A DNA stretch of 64,000 bases, taken from Rhizobium mayense. GTDB taxonomy: Bacteria > Pseudomonadota > Alphaproteobacteria > Rhizobiales > Rhizobiaceae. Position numbers and translations under genes: made by a program. Within the stretch, counting starts at the first letter, position 1. Every line of letters starts with the position of its first letter. Below, in pieces: positions 1 through 7,273 of this stretch. The stretch is from positions 1 through 64,000 of the forward strand of contig NZ_JARFYM010000016.1 in assembly GCF_030272705.1 (NCBI RefSeq), written 5' to 3'. The notes beneath the pieces were generated by a model that had not been told where the DNA came from, made no database searches, and saw nothing but the letters and a program-made list of their open reading frames with translations.

Positions 1-111
1 CTCGCCGCCGGTATAGCCGACACGCGTCGAGATGACCCCGTTATAGCGGCGGATGAGGTCCTGCATGCCCCAGAAACAACCGCCGGCGAGAACTGCACGT
101 TCCGTAGTCAT
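1..111 (-). CDS. msrA: Peptide-methionine (S)-S-oxide reductase MsrA, 3' part outside window
   Basis: Only the first 37 codons are inside the window. They begin with a short polar stretch followed by the GCFWG motif, which holds the catalytic cysteine of MsrA, and end in a VGYTGGE stretch that is also typical of the family. MsrA reduces the S-epimer of methionine sulfoxide in proteins with thioredoxin. Its ATG overlaps the msrB stop codon as ATGA, so the two genes form a translationally coupled pair that repairs both sulfoxide epimers. The family assignment is firm; nothing can be said about the rest of the protein. Confidence 0.93.
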   Translation of the reverse strand, partial: MTTERAVLAGGCFWGMQDLIRRYNGVISTRVGYTGGE

Positions 112-557
112 CGGATATCCTCCACTTGATCGAGATAGGCACCATAGCCCTCAGCCTCCATCCTGTCGCGATGCACGAAGCGAAGAGAGGCAGAGTTGAT
201 GCAATAGCGCAAACCGCCGCGGTCCATCGGCCCGTCTGGGAAAACATGGCCTAGATGGCTGTCGCCATGGATAGAGCGCACTTCGGTGCGCAGCATGCCA
301 TGCGAGAGGTCGGTAAGCTCGTTGATATTCGCGGTTTCGATAGGCTTGGTGAAACTCGGCCAGCCGCAGCCTGAATCAAACTTGTCCGAAGAGGCAAACA
401 ACGGCTCGCCCGATACGATATCAACGTAGATGCCCGGCTGTTTGTTGTTGAGATATTCACCCGTGCCTGGACGCTCGGTACCGCTTTGCTGCGTCACACG
501 GTACTGCTCCGGAGTCAGCTTCGCTATAGCCTCGGAAGTCTTGCTGTAGTTCTGCAT
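108..557 (-). CDS. msrB: Peptide-methionine (R)-S-oxide reductase MsrB, zinc-free form
   Basis: This 149-residue protein reduces the R-epimer of protein methionine sulfoxide. The hallmark DSGCGWPSF (C64 in the motif), HLGHVFPDGP and RYCINSASLRF (catalytic C119) motifs are all visible. The two CxxC pairs that bind structural zinc in the E. coli type are replaced by VDIV and SIHG, so this is the metal-free subtype. The start chosen is the ATG at 557, preceded by an AAGGAG ribosome site 7 bases upstream; a longer reading frame extends upstream but lacks that site. The stop overlaps the msrA start by 4 bases, indicating one transcript msrB-msrA. Confidence 0.95.
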   Translation of the reverse strand: MQNYSKTSEAIAKLTPEQYRVTQQSGTERPGTGEYLNNKQPGIYVDIVSGEPLFASSDKFDSGCGWPSFTKPIETANINELTDLSHGMLRTEVRSIHGDSHLGHVFPDGPMDRGGLRYCINSASLRFVHRDRMEAEGYGAYLDQVEDIR

Positions 558-716
558 TCCTGTTCTCCTTGCCCTTGGACGCAAATGTCGAACTCAACCA
601 GGGACTACGAGAGAACACTGGCAATCGTTACTGATATTGAGCTCGATGAGCGTCGCGGGAGTGGTTGCGAGCGAAATATAGGTATCCGGCAACCGATTTG
701 CCATATCCCACACGGC

Positions 717-734
717 GGCGTGATGCATCACGCC
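717..734. promoter_or_regulatory. Perfect 18-bp palindrome upstream of msrB
   Basis: The sequence GGCGTGATGCATCACGCC is identical to its own reverse complement. It lies in the 288-bp gap between the stop of the free-methionine sulfoxide reductase gene and the msrBA start, about 160 bases before the msrB ATG. A dimeric repressor or activator site is the simplest reading, but no regulator gene lies beside it. The rest of this gap (558-845) holds only the hairpin element at 790-836. Confidence 0.45.
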
Positions 735-789
735 TAAAGCTCGTCGCGATCTCCAGGATTCGCTCCCACGCTTTCGCTCTTTGTTTTGT

Positions 790-836
790 GCATGTCGTTT
801 TCGCAAAAACCGCAGCACACTTTTTGCGCGACATGC
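790..836 (+). repeat. Intergenic hairpin element, copy A
   Basis: The outer arms GCATGTCG and CGACATGC pair perfectly over 8 bp. A 4-base bulge (TTTT) follows on the 5' side, then an 8-bp inner stem CGCAAAAA/TTTTTGCG closes an 11-base loop CCGCAGCACAC. The same architecture and loop recur at 7219-7262 and 51681-51725 with different stem sequences. The element sits 9 bases beyond the stop of the minus-strand gene at 846. Confidence 0.8.
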
Positions 837-845
837 ATTAGGCAA

Positions 846-1343
846 TCAATCATCCCAGTCGCAGGCCGAGGCATAGATCGTCGCCACAGCCTCGATGCCG
901 GCCTGGTCGTCGCTGTCGAAGCGGCCGGCGAGCGGGCTGTCCAGATCGATGACGCCGAAAACATGGCCGTCGCGAAACAGCGGCACCACCAGTTCCGAAC
1001 GGGAGGCGGCATCGCAGGCGATATGGCCTGGGAAAGTGTGCACGTCCTCGACCAGGATCGAATGCGCCTTCTCGATCGCCGTGCCGCACACGCCGCGGCC
1101 GACCGCGATACGGACGCAGGCCGGCTTGCCCTGGAACGGTCCCAGCACGAGCTCGTCATCCGACTGCAGGAAGTAAAAGCCGGCCCAGTTGAGGTCCGGC
1201 AGCATCTGGTAGATCAGCGCCGACGTATTGGCGGCGTTGGCGATCGGATCAGTCTCGCCATCGAGCAACGCCTGCAATTGGCCGGCGAGCTCACGATAGA
1301 AATCGGGCTTGTTGTCGTGTTGGATCGTCTTTTCCAGAAACAT
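846..1343 (-). CDS. msrC: Free methionine-(R)-sulfoxide reductase (GAF domain)
   Basis: A single GAF domain of 165 residues. The family signature is complete: GPFQGKPAC (C76), VGRGVCG (C86) and VEDVHTFPGHIACDA (C110). The three cysteines have the same 10 and 24 residue spacing as C84, C94 and C118 of the E. coli enzyme, where C118 is catalytic and C84 resolving. The enzyme reduces free, not protein-bound, methionine-R-sulfoxide using thioredoxin. It is separated from msrBA by 288 bp on the same strand, so the locus covers protein S, protein R and free R sulfoxides. Cytoplasmic; the family assignment is strong. Confidence 0.93.
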   Translation of the reverse strand: MFLEKTIQHDNKPDFYRELAGQLQALLDGETDPIANAANTSALIYQMLPDLNWAGFYFLQSDDELVLGPFQGKPACVRIAVGRGVCGTAIEKAHSILVEDVHTFPGHIACDAASRSELVVPLFRDGHVFGVIDLDSPLAGRFDSDDQAGIEAVATIYASACDWDD

Positions 1344-1386
1344 TGGATCGTTGCCTTTCGATTATGTCATGATCGGCCGGTTTGTT

Positions 1387-2169
1387 TCAGTCCTTATCGT
1401 CCGGCGGACAGGGCCAGCCCTCCGGCATTTTCAACCCGGCAGGCAGCACGGTCGACTTGTCGCCGCAGGCGAGACTGATTTGCTGCTGCGTCAAGCCGGT
1501 CGCGGCCGATAGATCGAGCCCTTCGATACGGGTCAGAAACATGAAAGCGCCGTCGAAGGCGACCGGACCTTTTATCGTCGCGCCGCTCAAAGTGGCACGG
1601 GACAGGTTGGCGAGAGAAAAATTGACCCCCGTCAATACCGCCTTTTCGAAATCGGCGCGGCCAAGCTCGGCCTTCTGAAAATCCGCGTTGGCAAGCTGCG
1701 CGCCGCCGAATTCGGCCCGTTGCAGTTCGGCACTGACAAATCTGGCGCCGGTGGCCAAGATGTTGGTGAAATCGGAACGGTATGCTTCGATCCTCGAGAA
1801 ATTCGCCGCCTCGGCCCGCGCATTCTTCAACCATGTGCGCACTAGCGTTGCCTTCTCAAGATTTGCCAATGTGAGATTGGCGTTGCTGAGATCGGTGCTG
1901 TCGAAATGAACGCCGGCAAGATTGGCCCCGTGCAGATCACTGCCCTGCAGCATGATATTGGTTTTGCTGCATTCGCTCCAATTCAGGCCGGGCCGGGCAA
2001 CATCGCCGCAATCTGCCGCCTGCACGCGATCGTGAGCGCCGGATGCGAGCAGGATTGCCACGACCAGTGCCAGCCCGGAAAGACCGGCAGCCGCAGCCTC
2101 CCCGATGGCTGCAAAACAACTCCGAGCCGAACTGCCGGCATTTTGTCCCCGCCAAGACCGCATTCTCAT
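1387..2169 (-). CDS. Exported pentapeptide-repeat protein
   Basis: About 260 residues. An N-terminal hydrophobic stretch (GLSGLALVVAILLASG) ending near VQAADCGD looks like a signal peptide or anchor. It is followed by tandem A(D/N)LxX pentapeptide repeats from about residue 75 to 215, for example ANLAGVHFDSTDLSNANLTL. Pentapeptide repeats fold as a right-handed square beta helix; the role here is unknown. A C-terminal tail with two cysteines (SLACGDK, GWPCPPDD) lies outside the repeat. The reading frame runs upstream to 2271, but the ATGs at 2169 and 2163 follow a GCGAGGG stretch and leave the signal peptide near the start, so a start there is preferred. Confidence 0.8.
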   Translation of the reverse strand: MRMRSWRGQNAGSSARSCFAAIGEAAAAGLSGLALVVAILLASGAHDRVQAADCGDVARPGLNWSECSKTNIMLQGSDLHGANLAGVHFDSTDLSNANLTLANLEKATLVRTWLKNARAEAANFSRIEAYRSDFTNILATGARFVSAELQRAEFGGAQLANADFQKAELGRADFEKAVLTGVNFSLANLSRATLSGATIKGPVAFDGAFMFLTRIEGLDLSAATGLTQQQISLACGDKSTVLPAGLKMPEGWPCPPDDKD

Positions 2170-2488
2170 CCCTCGCTTCGCTTTTCCAAGCGGGCGCCTC
2201 GTCTCGACATCGAGAGAGTCATCCCGTTCCAACTTTGTATATAGTGTTTCCCACAACGAAAAAGCGACCATGCCGTAAAAGGATATCGCGCATCAGCCGC
2301 CATGACCAGATTGCTGCATCGGAAGAAGGCCGAGAGCGGAGGCGGAGCCGGTTAAGACCGATAGAAAATGGCATGTCGATGGCGCGTGAATTGCGAAGTC
2401 CAGCAAGGATAGTCGAGCCCTCGGGCACTTCCTTCGCGAGCCATGACCGAAGCCGGCAGGCGTTGTGTCGATACCCCGGAAAAGAAGC

Positions 2489-2515
2489 GGCCTGGCCGAG
2501 GGAAACGGCCAGGCC
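2489..2515. repeat. Perfect 10-bp hairpin
   Basis: GGCCTGGCCG and CGGCCAGGCC pair without mismatch around a 7-base loop. No run of T follows on either strand, so a simple rho-independent terminator is unlikely. Confidence 0.6.
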
Positions 2516-2792
2516 ACCGTAGCGCAGATTGGAGGTCAATCTAATCTAGCACGCTAACGGTAAGCTTGACTTAGTATTTGTCAACAGCGATTTGATGGTA
2601 CTTTTTGGCGCGGGTGGTTGCGACGTAGTCGCAGGCTTCATGCGATGGATTCGAGACATTGTCTCCGATCCAAAACGGCACAAGATTGGTGGATATTAAT
2701 CAGAGGTTATCCAGCTGCACGGCTACCGTTGGATCATTTTGGCGAGAGCCGGTTAGTTGCCCGCGCTGTCGTACTCACCCCTTAACGACAGC

Positions 2793-2836
2793 CGGGAGTT
2801 TCGGTGGGCGGGCCCACAAGGTGGCCGAAACTCCCG
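2793..2836. repeat. Perfect 12-bp inverted repeat with nested palindrome
   Basis: CGGGAGTTTCGG and CCGAAACTCCCG are exact complements separated by 20 bases. The spacer itself contains TGGGC-GG-GCCCA, so a compound structure is possible. There is no T-run and no gene end nearby. Confidence 0.65.
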
Positions 2837-3132
2837 TCATCCCCTGAAGAGTAGATTGGCGAAATTGCGAGAACTCGTCAGCTCTGCGCGGCTGCAACCT
2901 TACGGCCACGCCGAAAACGTATTCGCCGATCACTTCCCACCCCGACATCGCGGTAACTCAAGCCGGCGTCGATATGGAGCCGGCAGCTGCACCTGGCGAG
3001 CTTTTGATTCATTCCGGTTGAGGCAGGAAAAGGTGGATGATTTCGCGGCCGATCGGCGACGGTGTCGGTTCAGTTCGGTCACATCTGGGGCCGTCGAAGA
3101 GCCGCCTAGATTTTTGAGATGCTCTGCGAGAA

Positions 3133-3348
3133 TTAGAGGCTCGCAGCTGCCGCCTCATACAGGGTCTTGCCCTTTGCAAGGTCATCTTCCTGATCCCGGG
3201 CTTTGACGAGGTGAACCAGGCTGTCTTGGATTGAAGCAAGCGCGTCCATTGCCTTGTCATCGGTTCCGAGACTTGGAACGACCTTACGCCGCAGGTCCAC
3301 CAACCTTTGCAACGCGGCGTCAATATCATCAACGTACTGATTGCTCAT
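3133..3348 (-). CDS. Small hypothetical protein (71 aa)
   Basis: The ATG at 3348 is preceded by GGAGGG at a good distance, which supports this start over the longer upstream frame. The product is acidic, mostly helical and without signal peptide or membrane segment; it contains an ALQRLVDLRRKVVPSLGTD stretch. I do not recognise a family. It is the only gene between the hairpin-rich stretch and tRNA-Pro and appears monocistronic. Confidence 0.65.
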   Translation of the reverse strand: MSNQYVDDIDAALQRLVDLRRKVVPSLGTDDKAMDALASIQDSLVHLVKARDQEDDLAKGKTLYEAAAASL

Positions 3349-3522
3349 ATCTGGCCCTCCACCTGAAGTAAGACTATGGCACGCGAACGATCTTGCGTCC
3401 ACTCAACCATAGATAAGCAAATGTAATTAGCGAAAGTGAACCGCTGCCGCTGGCCGCTCAAAGAAATGATAAATCTTCGCCGCATTCATTACCCGACAAA
3501 ACCGGGACTTGAGGCAACGCAA

Positions 3523-3546
3523 GAAAAAAGCCCGCAAAGCGGGCTT
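3523..3546 (-). terminator. Rho-independent terminator of tRNA-Pro
   Basis: On the minus strand AAGCCCGC-TTT-GCGGGCTT is followed by a run of T. It starts 7 bases after the CCA end of the tRNA. Confidence 0.85.
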
Positions 3547-3552
3547 TTCGGC

Positions 3553-3629
3553 TGGTCGGAGTGGAGTGATTCGAACACTCGACCCCCACGTCCCGAACGT
3601 GGTGCGCTACCAGACTGCGCTACACTCCG
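3553..3629 (-). tRNA. tRNA-Pro (anticodon CGG)
   Basis: The 77-base cloverleaf reads on the minus strand. Acceptor arms CGGAGTG/CACTCCG pair perfectly and CCA is encoded at the 3' end. The anticodon stem CCACG/CGTGG encloses the loop TTCGGGA, giving anticodon CGG for codon CCG. The T arm contains GTTCGAATC. The 304 bp between this tRNA and the next gene (3630-3933) hold no recognisable feature beyond the promoters of the two divergent genes. Confidence 0.96.
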
Positions 3630-3933
3630 TGACCAGCGGCGCCTCTATAGACCAGCCATTTTTGAAGCACAAGCTCCAAAATCAAAAAAACCGTTTGATT
3701 CTTGACGAAAAAATTACAGGGGCAATTGCCCAGAAAATCGGCACGAAAATGGGTGTCGAACCGGCCGAAGTGCATAAGGCGCAACACATTTAGCAAAATC
3801 CCACTTGTACACGCCGATGGGAATTTTCTTTTGCCGGCTTTGGCGGTAAAGCCCTTAGCGGGACAGGCGGAAATGTCCGTGGGACAGCGGCTTTCCGCGG
3901 CCGAATGCGAGACAGAAGCTCAAGGACGATACG

Positions 3934-4329
3934 ATGAATATCCGCATGATCACTGCGGCGGGGCTGTTGCTGGCCCTTGCCGGCTGCACAACCACAACCG
4001 TGGCTCTTCCGACGATTGCGAGCAATCCGGTTCAGGACCGCTGGGAAGGCCAGTCGGCTGGCCGTTTCTTCGCCTCTTTCGGCCCGCCGATCGCTGATCG
4101 CGACGAAGGCGGCAACCGCGTCTACACCTGGCGCGGCGGCTACAAGACGGTCACGGTCACCAATAAGAACGGCGAAAAGAAGGGCAAGCTCTATCTCAGC
4201 TGCAAGGCCGACATCGTCACCAACCAGAGCTATGTCATCCGCGCGGTCCACATCCTCAACGACCAGCCCGGCGTCAACGGCTCCTCCTACTGCGCCGAAC
4301 TGCTGGCGCCACCGGAAAAGGCGAGCTGA
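3934..4329 (+). CDS. Small lipoprotein of unknown function
   Basis: 131 residues with a clear lipoprotein signal: a positively charged start, a hydrophobic core and the lipobox LALAGC around residue 17, so the mature protein should be lipidated and periplasm-facing. The mature part has an SLGPP-like segment (FFASFGPPIADRDEGGNRVYTWRGG in two parts) and two cysteines (LSCKAD, SYCAELL) that could form a disulfide. A GGACGA ribosome site precedes the ATG. It is monocistronic and followed by a terminator at 4362. I do not know the function. Confidence 0.82.
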   Translation: MNIRMITAAGLLLALAGCTTTTVALPTIASNPVQDRWEGQSAGRFFASFGPPIADRDEGGNRVYTWRGGYKTVTVTNKNGEKKGKLYLSCKADIVTNQSYVIRAVHILNDQPGVNGSSYCAELLAPPEKAS

Positions 4330-4361
4330 GTTTCTCGGGCTTTATCGGGGACGGGATATCG

Positions 4362-4390
4362 CAGGCGGCCGGGAAGGGTCGCCTGTTTTT
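4362..4390 (+). terminator. Rho-independent terminator after the lipoprotein gene
   Basis: CAGGCG and CGCCTG pair around a 12-base loop that itself contains pairable CC/GG bases. TTTTT follows directly. The stretch from here to the next gene (4391-4658) holds nothing else I can identify. Confidence 0.75.
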
Positions 4391-4658
4391 GTTTGAATAT
4401 TCTGATGCATTCAAGCCAGTTCGACTTAGGTCGCTACCGACGACGCCGGTAAAGATCGGCGGACTTTTCATTGTTCGCTTATCGCATGTATGGTGTCGTG
4501 CATCTACCTCGCCAGGCATCCGCACTGCCGGGAATGCAGCAAGAACGGACTTACTCGGGCCGCGACCGTCGTTGACCACATGACCAGCTTGAAACCGCGT
4601 CCCTGCTCATAGGCACCGGCCTTGTGCGCGGCTGGAAACCAAAATTCCAGCGGGAGAC

Positions 4659-4958
4659 ATGACCGTGAAGCATCGTCGCGGCATCGATCTAACCCCGCGG
4701 TTCCCGCCCGCCGACTACCGGGAGCATGATGGCCAGCAATACGAGACGCTGAAATCACTTCGCGAATGGGAAGTGCTCGGCGCGCGGTGCGGGAAGTGCG
4801 GACGCGTCTCATGGCTCGATAAGCGGGCCGTCGAGCGGGAATGGGGGAATCAATACCTCATGAATCTTCGCGACAAGCTCAAGTGTGAGTGCGGCAACAA
4901 GGAAGGCAACCGTTGGCCGGGGTTGAAGGGCTACGGAAGCACATTCAGATGGTGCTGA
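4659..4958 (+). CDS. Zinc-ribbon-like hypothetical protein
   Basis: 99 residues with two cysteine pairs, CGKC near residue 44 and CEC near residue 76, about 30 residues apart, as in a zinc ribbon. The rest is basic and rich in W, R and K, which would suit a nucleic-acid-associated protein, but that is inference. The ATG follows CGGGAGAC. The 3' end overlaps the convergent gene at 4931 by 28 bases. The gene lies between two tRNA genes together with the MtlR-like gene. Confidence 0.7.
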   Translation: MTVKHRRGIDLTPRFPPADYREHDGQQYETLKSLREWEVLGARCGKCGRVSWLDKRAVEREWGNQYLMNLRDKLKCECGNKEGNRWPGLKGYGSTFRWC

Positions 4959-5509
4959 GGGTCTTCACCAACTCTAATCCAATAGATTCGTTTCGCAATC
5001 TCATTGCATGTCGTGAAGAATCTCGTGCGTGGATGTTTTATATCAGTTGCCTCGGCCAGCCGGTCATTTGAGACCTTCTCCAACATGTTGCTATTGAGAA
5101 AAACGCCCGGTTCATCAGGTAAACATAAATGGCCGCACGCTACCGCCACTACCTCTGTTTCGAAGGTGACAGGGAGGCGTGAATGAGCAAACACATTCCT
5201 TAATGTGCGAATGATTGTTAGATCATGCTTTGTCTTAGTGCCGATGAGTTTCAGCGAAAACGCCATCGCTATCTTATTCGAAAACGTTCCCATAGGACCA
5301 TTAAACTCAAAAAGGGCGCTAACGCCTTCTTCGCGCATCTCGCGCTTTAATAGGTGCTCTAACGACTTCTCGACGAGTGCCGTGAGAACTACCGCCGCGC
5401 CTCTGTCCGGGCCGTTGAAAAGTTCTGTCTCGATTGCCTCTAAGTGTTCTTGGCTTGGGTTTCCCTGCCCGTAGGCTCTAAGCTTAGCAAGATAAGGTAG
5501 ATCGCCCAT
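4931..5509 (-). CDS. MtlR-like (mannitol repressor family) protein
   Basis: 192 residues. The pattern DRGAAVVLTALVEKSLEHLL, then FNGPMGTFSNKIAMAFSLKLI and IIRTLRNVFAHSR matches the MtlR/HEPN-like helical family, whose RNxFAHS box is characteristic. MtlR is named for mannitol repression in enterics, but most relatives lie away from mannitol genes and have no known role. No mannitol gene is nearby here. Codon use is visibly more AT-rich than the flanking genes, and it lies between two tRNA genes, which suggests acquisition. Its 3' end overlaps the convergent zinc-ribbon gene. Confidence 0.7.
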   Translation of the reverse strand: MGDLPYLAKLRAYGQGNPSQEHLEAIETELFNGPDRGAAVVLTALVEKSLEHLLKREMREEGVSALFEFNGPMGTFSNKIAMAFSLKLIGTKTKHDLTIIRTLRNVFAHSRLPVTFETEVVAVACGHLCLPDEPGVFLNSNMLEKVSNDRLAEATDIKHPRTRFFTTCNEIAKRIYWIRVGEDPQHHLNVLP

Positions 5510-5728
5510 GCGTTAGTATGATTACTCCGCAATCTTCGTGACTCGATTAAACCTAGGGCAAACCAGCAACGTAGAAAGTGCACGTCTGCCCGAAATCGAC
5601 GACAACCCAACACTGATAGTCATCCCCAGGGGCTGACGCGATGTTCCGGGTTTATGTACCGGAAATGCGTTCCGGTTTCAGACATTCTAATTTACTCTAA
5701 GTATTTGTTTTAATTAATAAAACAGCTG

Positions 5729-5803
5729 TGGCTGGGGCGCCTGGATTCGAACCAGGGGATGGCGGTACCAAAAACCGCTGCCTTACCGCTTGGCTACGCC
5801 CCA
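5729..5803 (-). tRNA. tRNA-Gln (anticodon TTG)
   Basis: A 75-base cloverleaf on the minus strand. The acceptor arm TGGGGCG/CGCCCCA is perfect and CCA is encoded. The anticodon stem GCGGT/ACCGC encloses TTTTGGT, giving anticodon TTG for codon CAA. The T arm has GTTCGAATC. Confidence 0.96.
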
Positions 5804-5960
5804 CCGTGCAACATGGCGACCATTCGCGCCAAATCGGCGTCTGATTAGCAAAGGTCGCATCCAGTCACAATCATTAAGTTATGCGTGAGCGCATATTTCT
5901 GTGTGCTTCCAGCGGGGCTATGATAGGGCTTGTCGTCCCGAAATCCACTCCGGAGACCCG

Positions 5961-6260
5961 ATGAGCCAGTATCGTGCCCGCCTTCCGGCCGTCCCGTCGG
6001 TGCTTGTCGACGACGCTGTGGTGCGCATTACTCGCTGGGATTTCGAGCCGGGTGCCGATACGGGGCATCATGTCCATGGCCTCGGCTATGTCGTGGTGCC
6101 GATGACGGATTGCCAGTTCCTGATCGAGGAAGGGCCGGAAAGCCGGCGCGTCGACCTCGCCAAGGGCGCGGCCTACAGGCGCGATGCCGGCGTCGAGCAT
6201 AATGTGGTCAATGCCGGGACCGAATCGATGTCTTTCATTGAAATTGAATACAAACGATGA
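5961..6260 (+). CDS. Small cupin-domain protein
   Basis: 99 residues forming one cupin barrel. The first motif reads GADTGHHVHGLGYVVVPM, with the two histidines that usually bind metal, and the second reads RDAGVEHNVVNAG. The start at 5961 is preceded by CCGGAG; upstream in-frame codons lack a site. The stop overlaps the ATG of the downstream metallo-hydrolase as ATGA, so the two are co-translated. Function and substrate are unknown. Confidence 0.82.
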   Translation: MSQYRARLPAVPSVLVDDAVVRITRWDFEPGADTGHHVHGLGYVVVPMTDCQFLIEEGPESRRVDLAKGAAYRRDAGVEHNVVNAGTESMSFIEIEYKR

Positions 6261-7165
6261 GCGTTCCAGAATTCGACCTTGCCTTCGACCCCGCCTACGG
6301 CCGCGCCGTCCCCATCGCGCCCGGCGTCGAGCGAATGACGGTCAACAATCCCAGTGCTTTCACCTTCCACGGCACCAACAGCTATATCGTCGGCGGCGCG
6401 TCCGTGGCGGTGATCGACCCCGGTCCGGAGAATGACGCGCATTTTGCGGCTCTGATGGCGGCGCTGAAGGGGCGCGAGGTGACGCATATTTTTGTCAGCC
6501 ATACCCATCGCGACCACTCGCCGCTCGCCAAGCGGCTGAAGGAGGCGACGGGCGCCTTGACGGTCGGCGAAGGACCGCACCGCGCGGCGCGGCCACTGCA
6601 CGAAGGCGAGGTCAATCTCTTCGCCGAAAGCTCGGACATGGGCTTCCTGCCGGATATCACGCTTGCCGATGGCGAAAGCGTCTCGGGAGACGGTTGGGAA
6701 CTGACTACGCTTCTGACACCCGGCCATACGGCCAATCACGCGTGTTTTGCGCTGGAGGGTAGCGGCATCGTCTTTTCCGCCGATCATGTCATGGCCTGGG
6801 CAACGACGATCGTCGCGCCGCCTGACGGTTCCATGGCCGACTATATGGCTTCGCTGGATCGGTTGCTCGCCCGCGACGACCGCCTGTTCTTTCCCGGCCA
6901 TGGCGGGCCGGTGAAGGAGCCGGCCTCCTTCATGCGCGGGCTTAGAACGCACAGGCGCATGCGCGAACGCGCTGTGCTGGAGCGCATCAAGGCCGGCGAC
7001 CGACTGATATCAGACATGGTGAAAGCCATCTACCGCGACACGGACCCGCGCCTGCATGGCGCCGCCGCATTGTCGGTGCTGGCGCATCTGGAAGATCTGG
7101 TGGAGAAAGGCCAGGTGGAGACAGACGGGCCGCCCGCGCTGTTCGGGGCCTACCGGCCCGCCTAG
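6257..7165 (+). CDS. MBL-fold metallo-hydrolase (LACTB2-like)
   Basis: 302 residues with the full metallo-beta-lactamase motif series: SHTHRDHSP around residue 79, TPGHTANHACF, SADHVMAW and FPGHGGPV. A C-terminal helical region of about 60 residues with a winged-helix look (MRERAVLERIKAGDRLISDM) matches the LACTB2/glyoxalase-II-like subfamily. Members are hydrolases or nucleases with two metal ions; the substrate here is not predictable. It is translationally coupled to the cupin gene and followed by a strong hairpin at 7162. Confidence 0.88.
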   Translation: MSVPEFDLAFDPAYGRAVPIAPGVERMTVNNPSAFTFHGTNSYIVGGASVAVIDPGPENDAHFAALMAALKGREVTHIFVSHTHRDHSPLAKRLKEATGALTVGEGPHRAARPLHEGEVNLFAESSDMGFLPDITLADGESVSGDGWELTTLLTPGHTANHACFALEGSGIVFSADHVMAWATTIVAPPDGSMADYMASLDRLLARDDRLFFPGHGGPVKEPASFMRGLRTHRRMRERAVLERIKAGDRLISDMVKAIYRDTDPRLHGAAALSVLAHLEDLVEKGQVETDGPPALFGAYRPA

Positions 7166-7210
7166 AGCGGCTCAGCTTTTCACGGAGTCTTAGAGCCGCT
7201 CTAGCTTTTT
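7162..7210 (+). terminator. Terminator of the cupin-MBL operon
   Basis: CTAGAGCGGCTC (7162-7173, including the stop codon of the MBL gene) pairs perfectly over 12 bp with GAGCCGCTCTAG (7193-7204) and is followed by CTTTTTG. The CTAGAGC/GCTCTAG arm ends are the same as in the hairpin at 47726. Confidence 0.75.
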
Positions 7211-7218
7211 GTTTTTCC

Positions 7219-7262
7219 GCAATTCCGGACGGAAAACCGCTGCACACTTTTCCTGGAATTGC
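7219..7262 (+). repeat. Intergenic hairpin element, copy B
   Basis: Outer arms GCAATTCC/GGAATTGC (8 bp), a 5' bulge GGAC opposite a single T, inner stem GGAAAA/TTTTCC, and the apical loop CCGCTGCACAC. It has the same architecture as copies A and C with different stems. Confidence 0.8.
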
Positions 7263-7273
7263 TCTGAGCTACT

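Larger units (their letters stand above)
2170..3132. other. Gene-poor stretch with two strong hairpins
   Basis: No open frame with convincing start, ribosome site and codon use was found in this stretch. It contains the perfect inverted repeats at 2489-2515 and 2793-2836 described separately. Part of it must be the promoter region of the pentapeptide-repeat gene on the minus strand. Confidence 0.5.

Noticed and set aside
2219..2539. 106-codon minus-strand frame upstream of the pentapeptide gene
   Set aside because: Composition unlike a protein gene, no ribosome site, and a perfect hairpin lies inside it.
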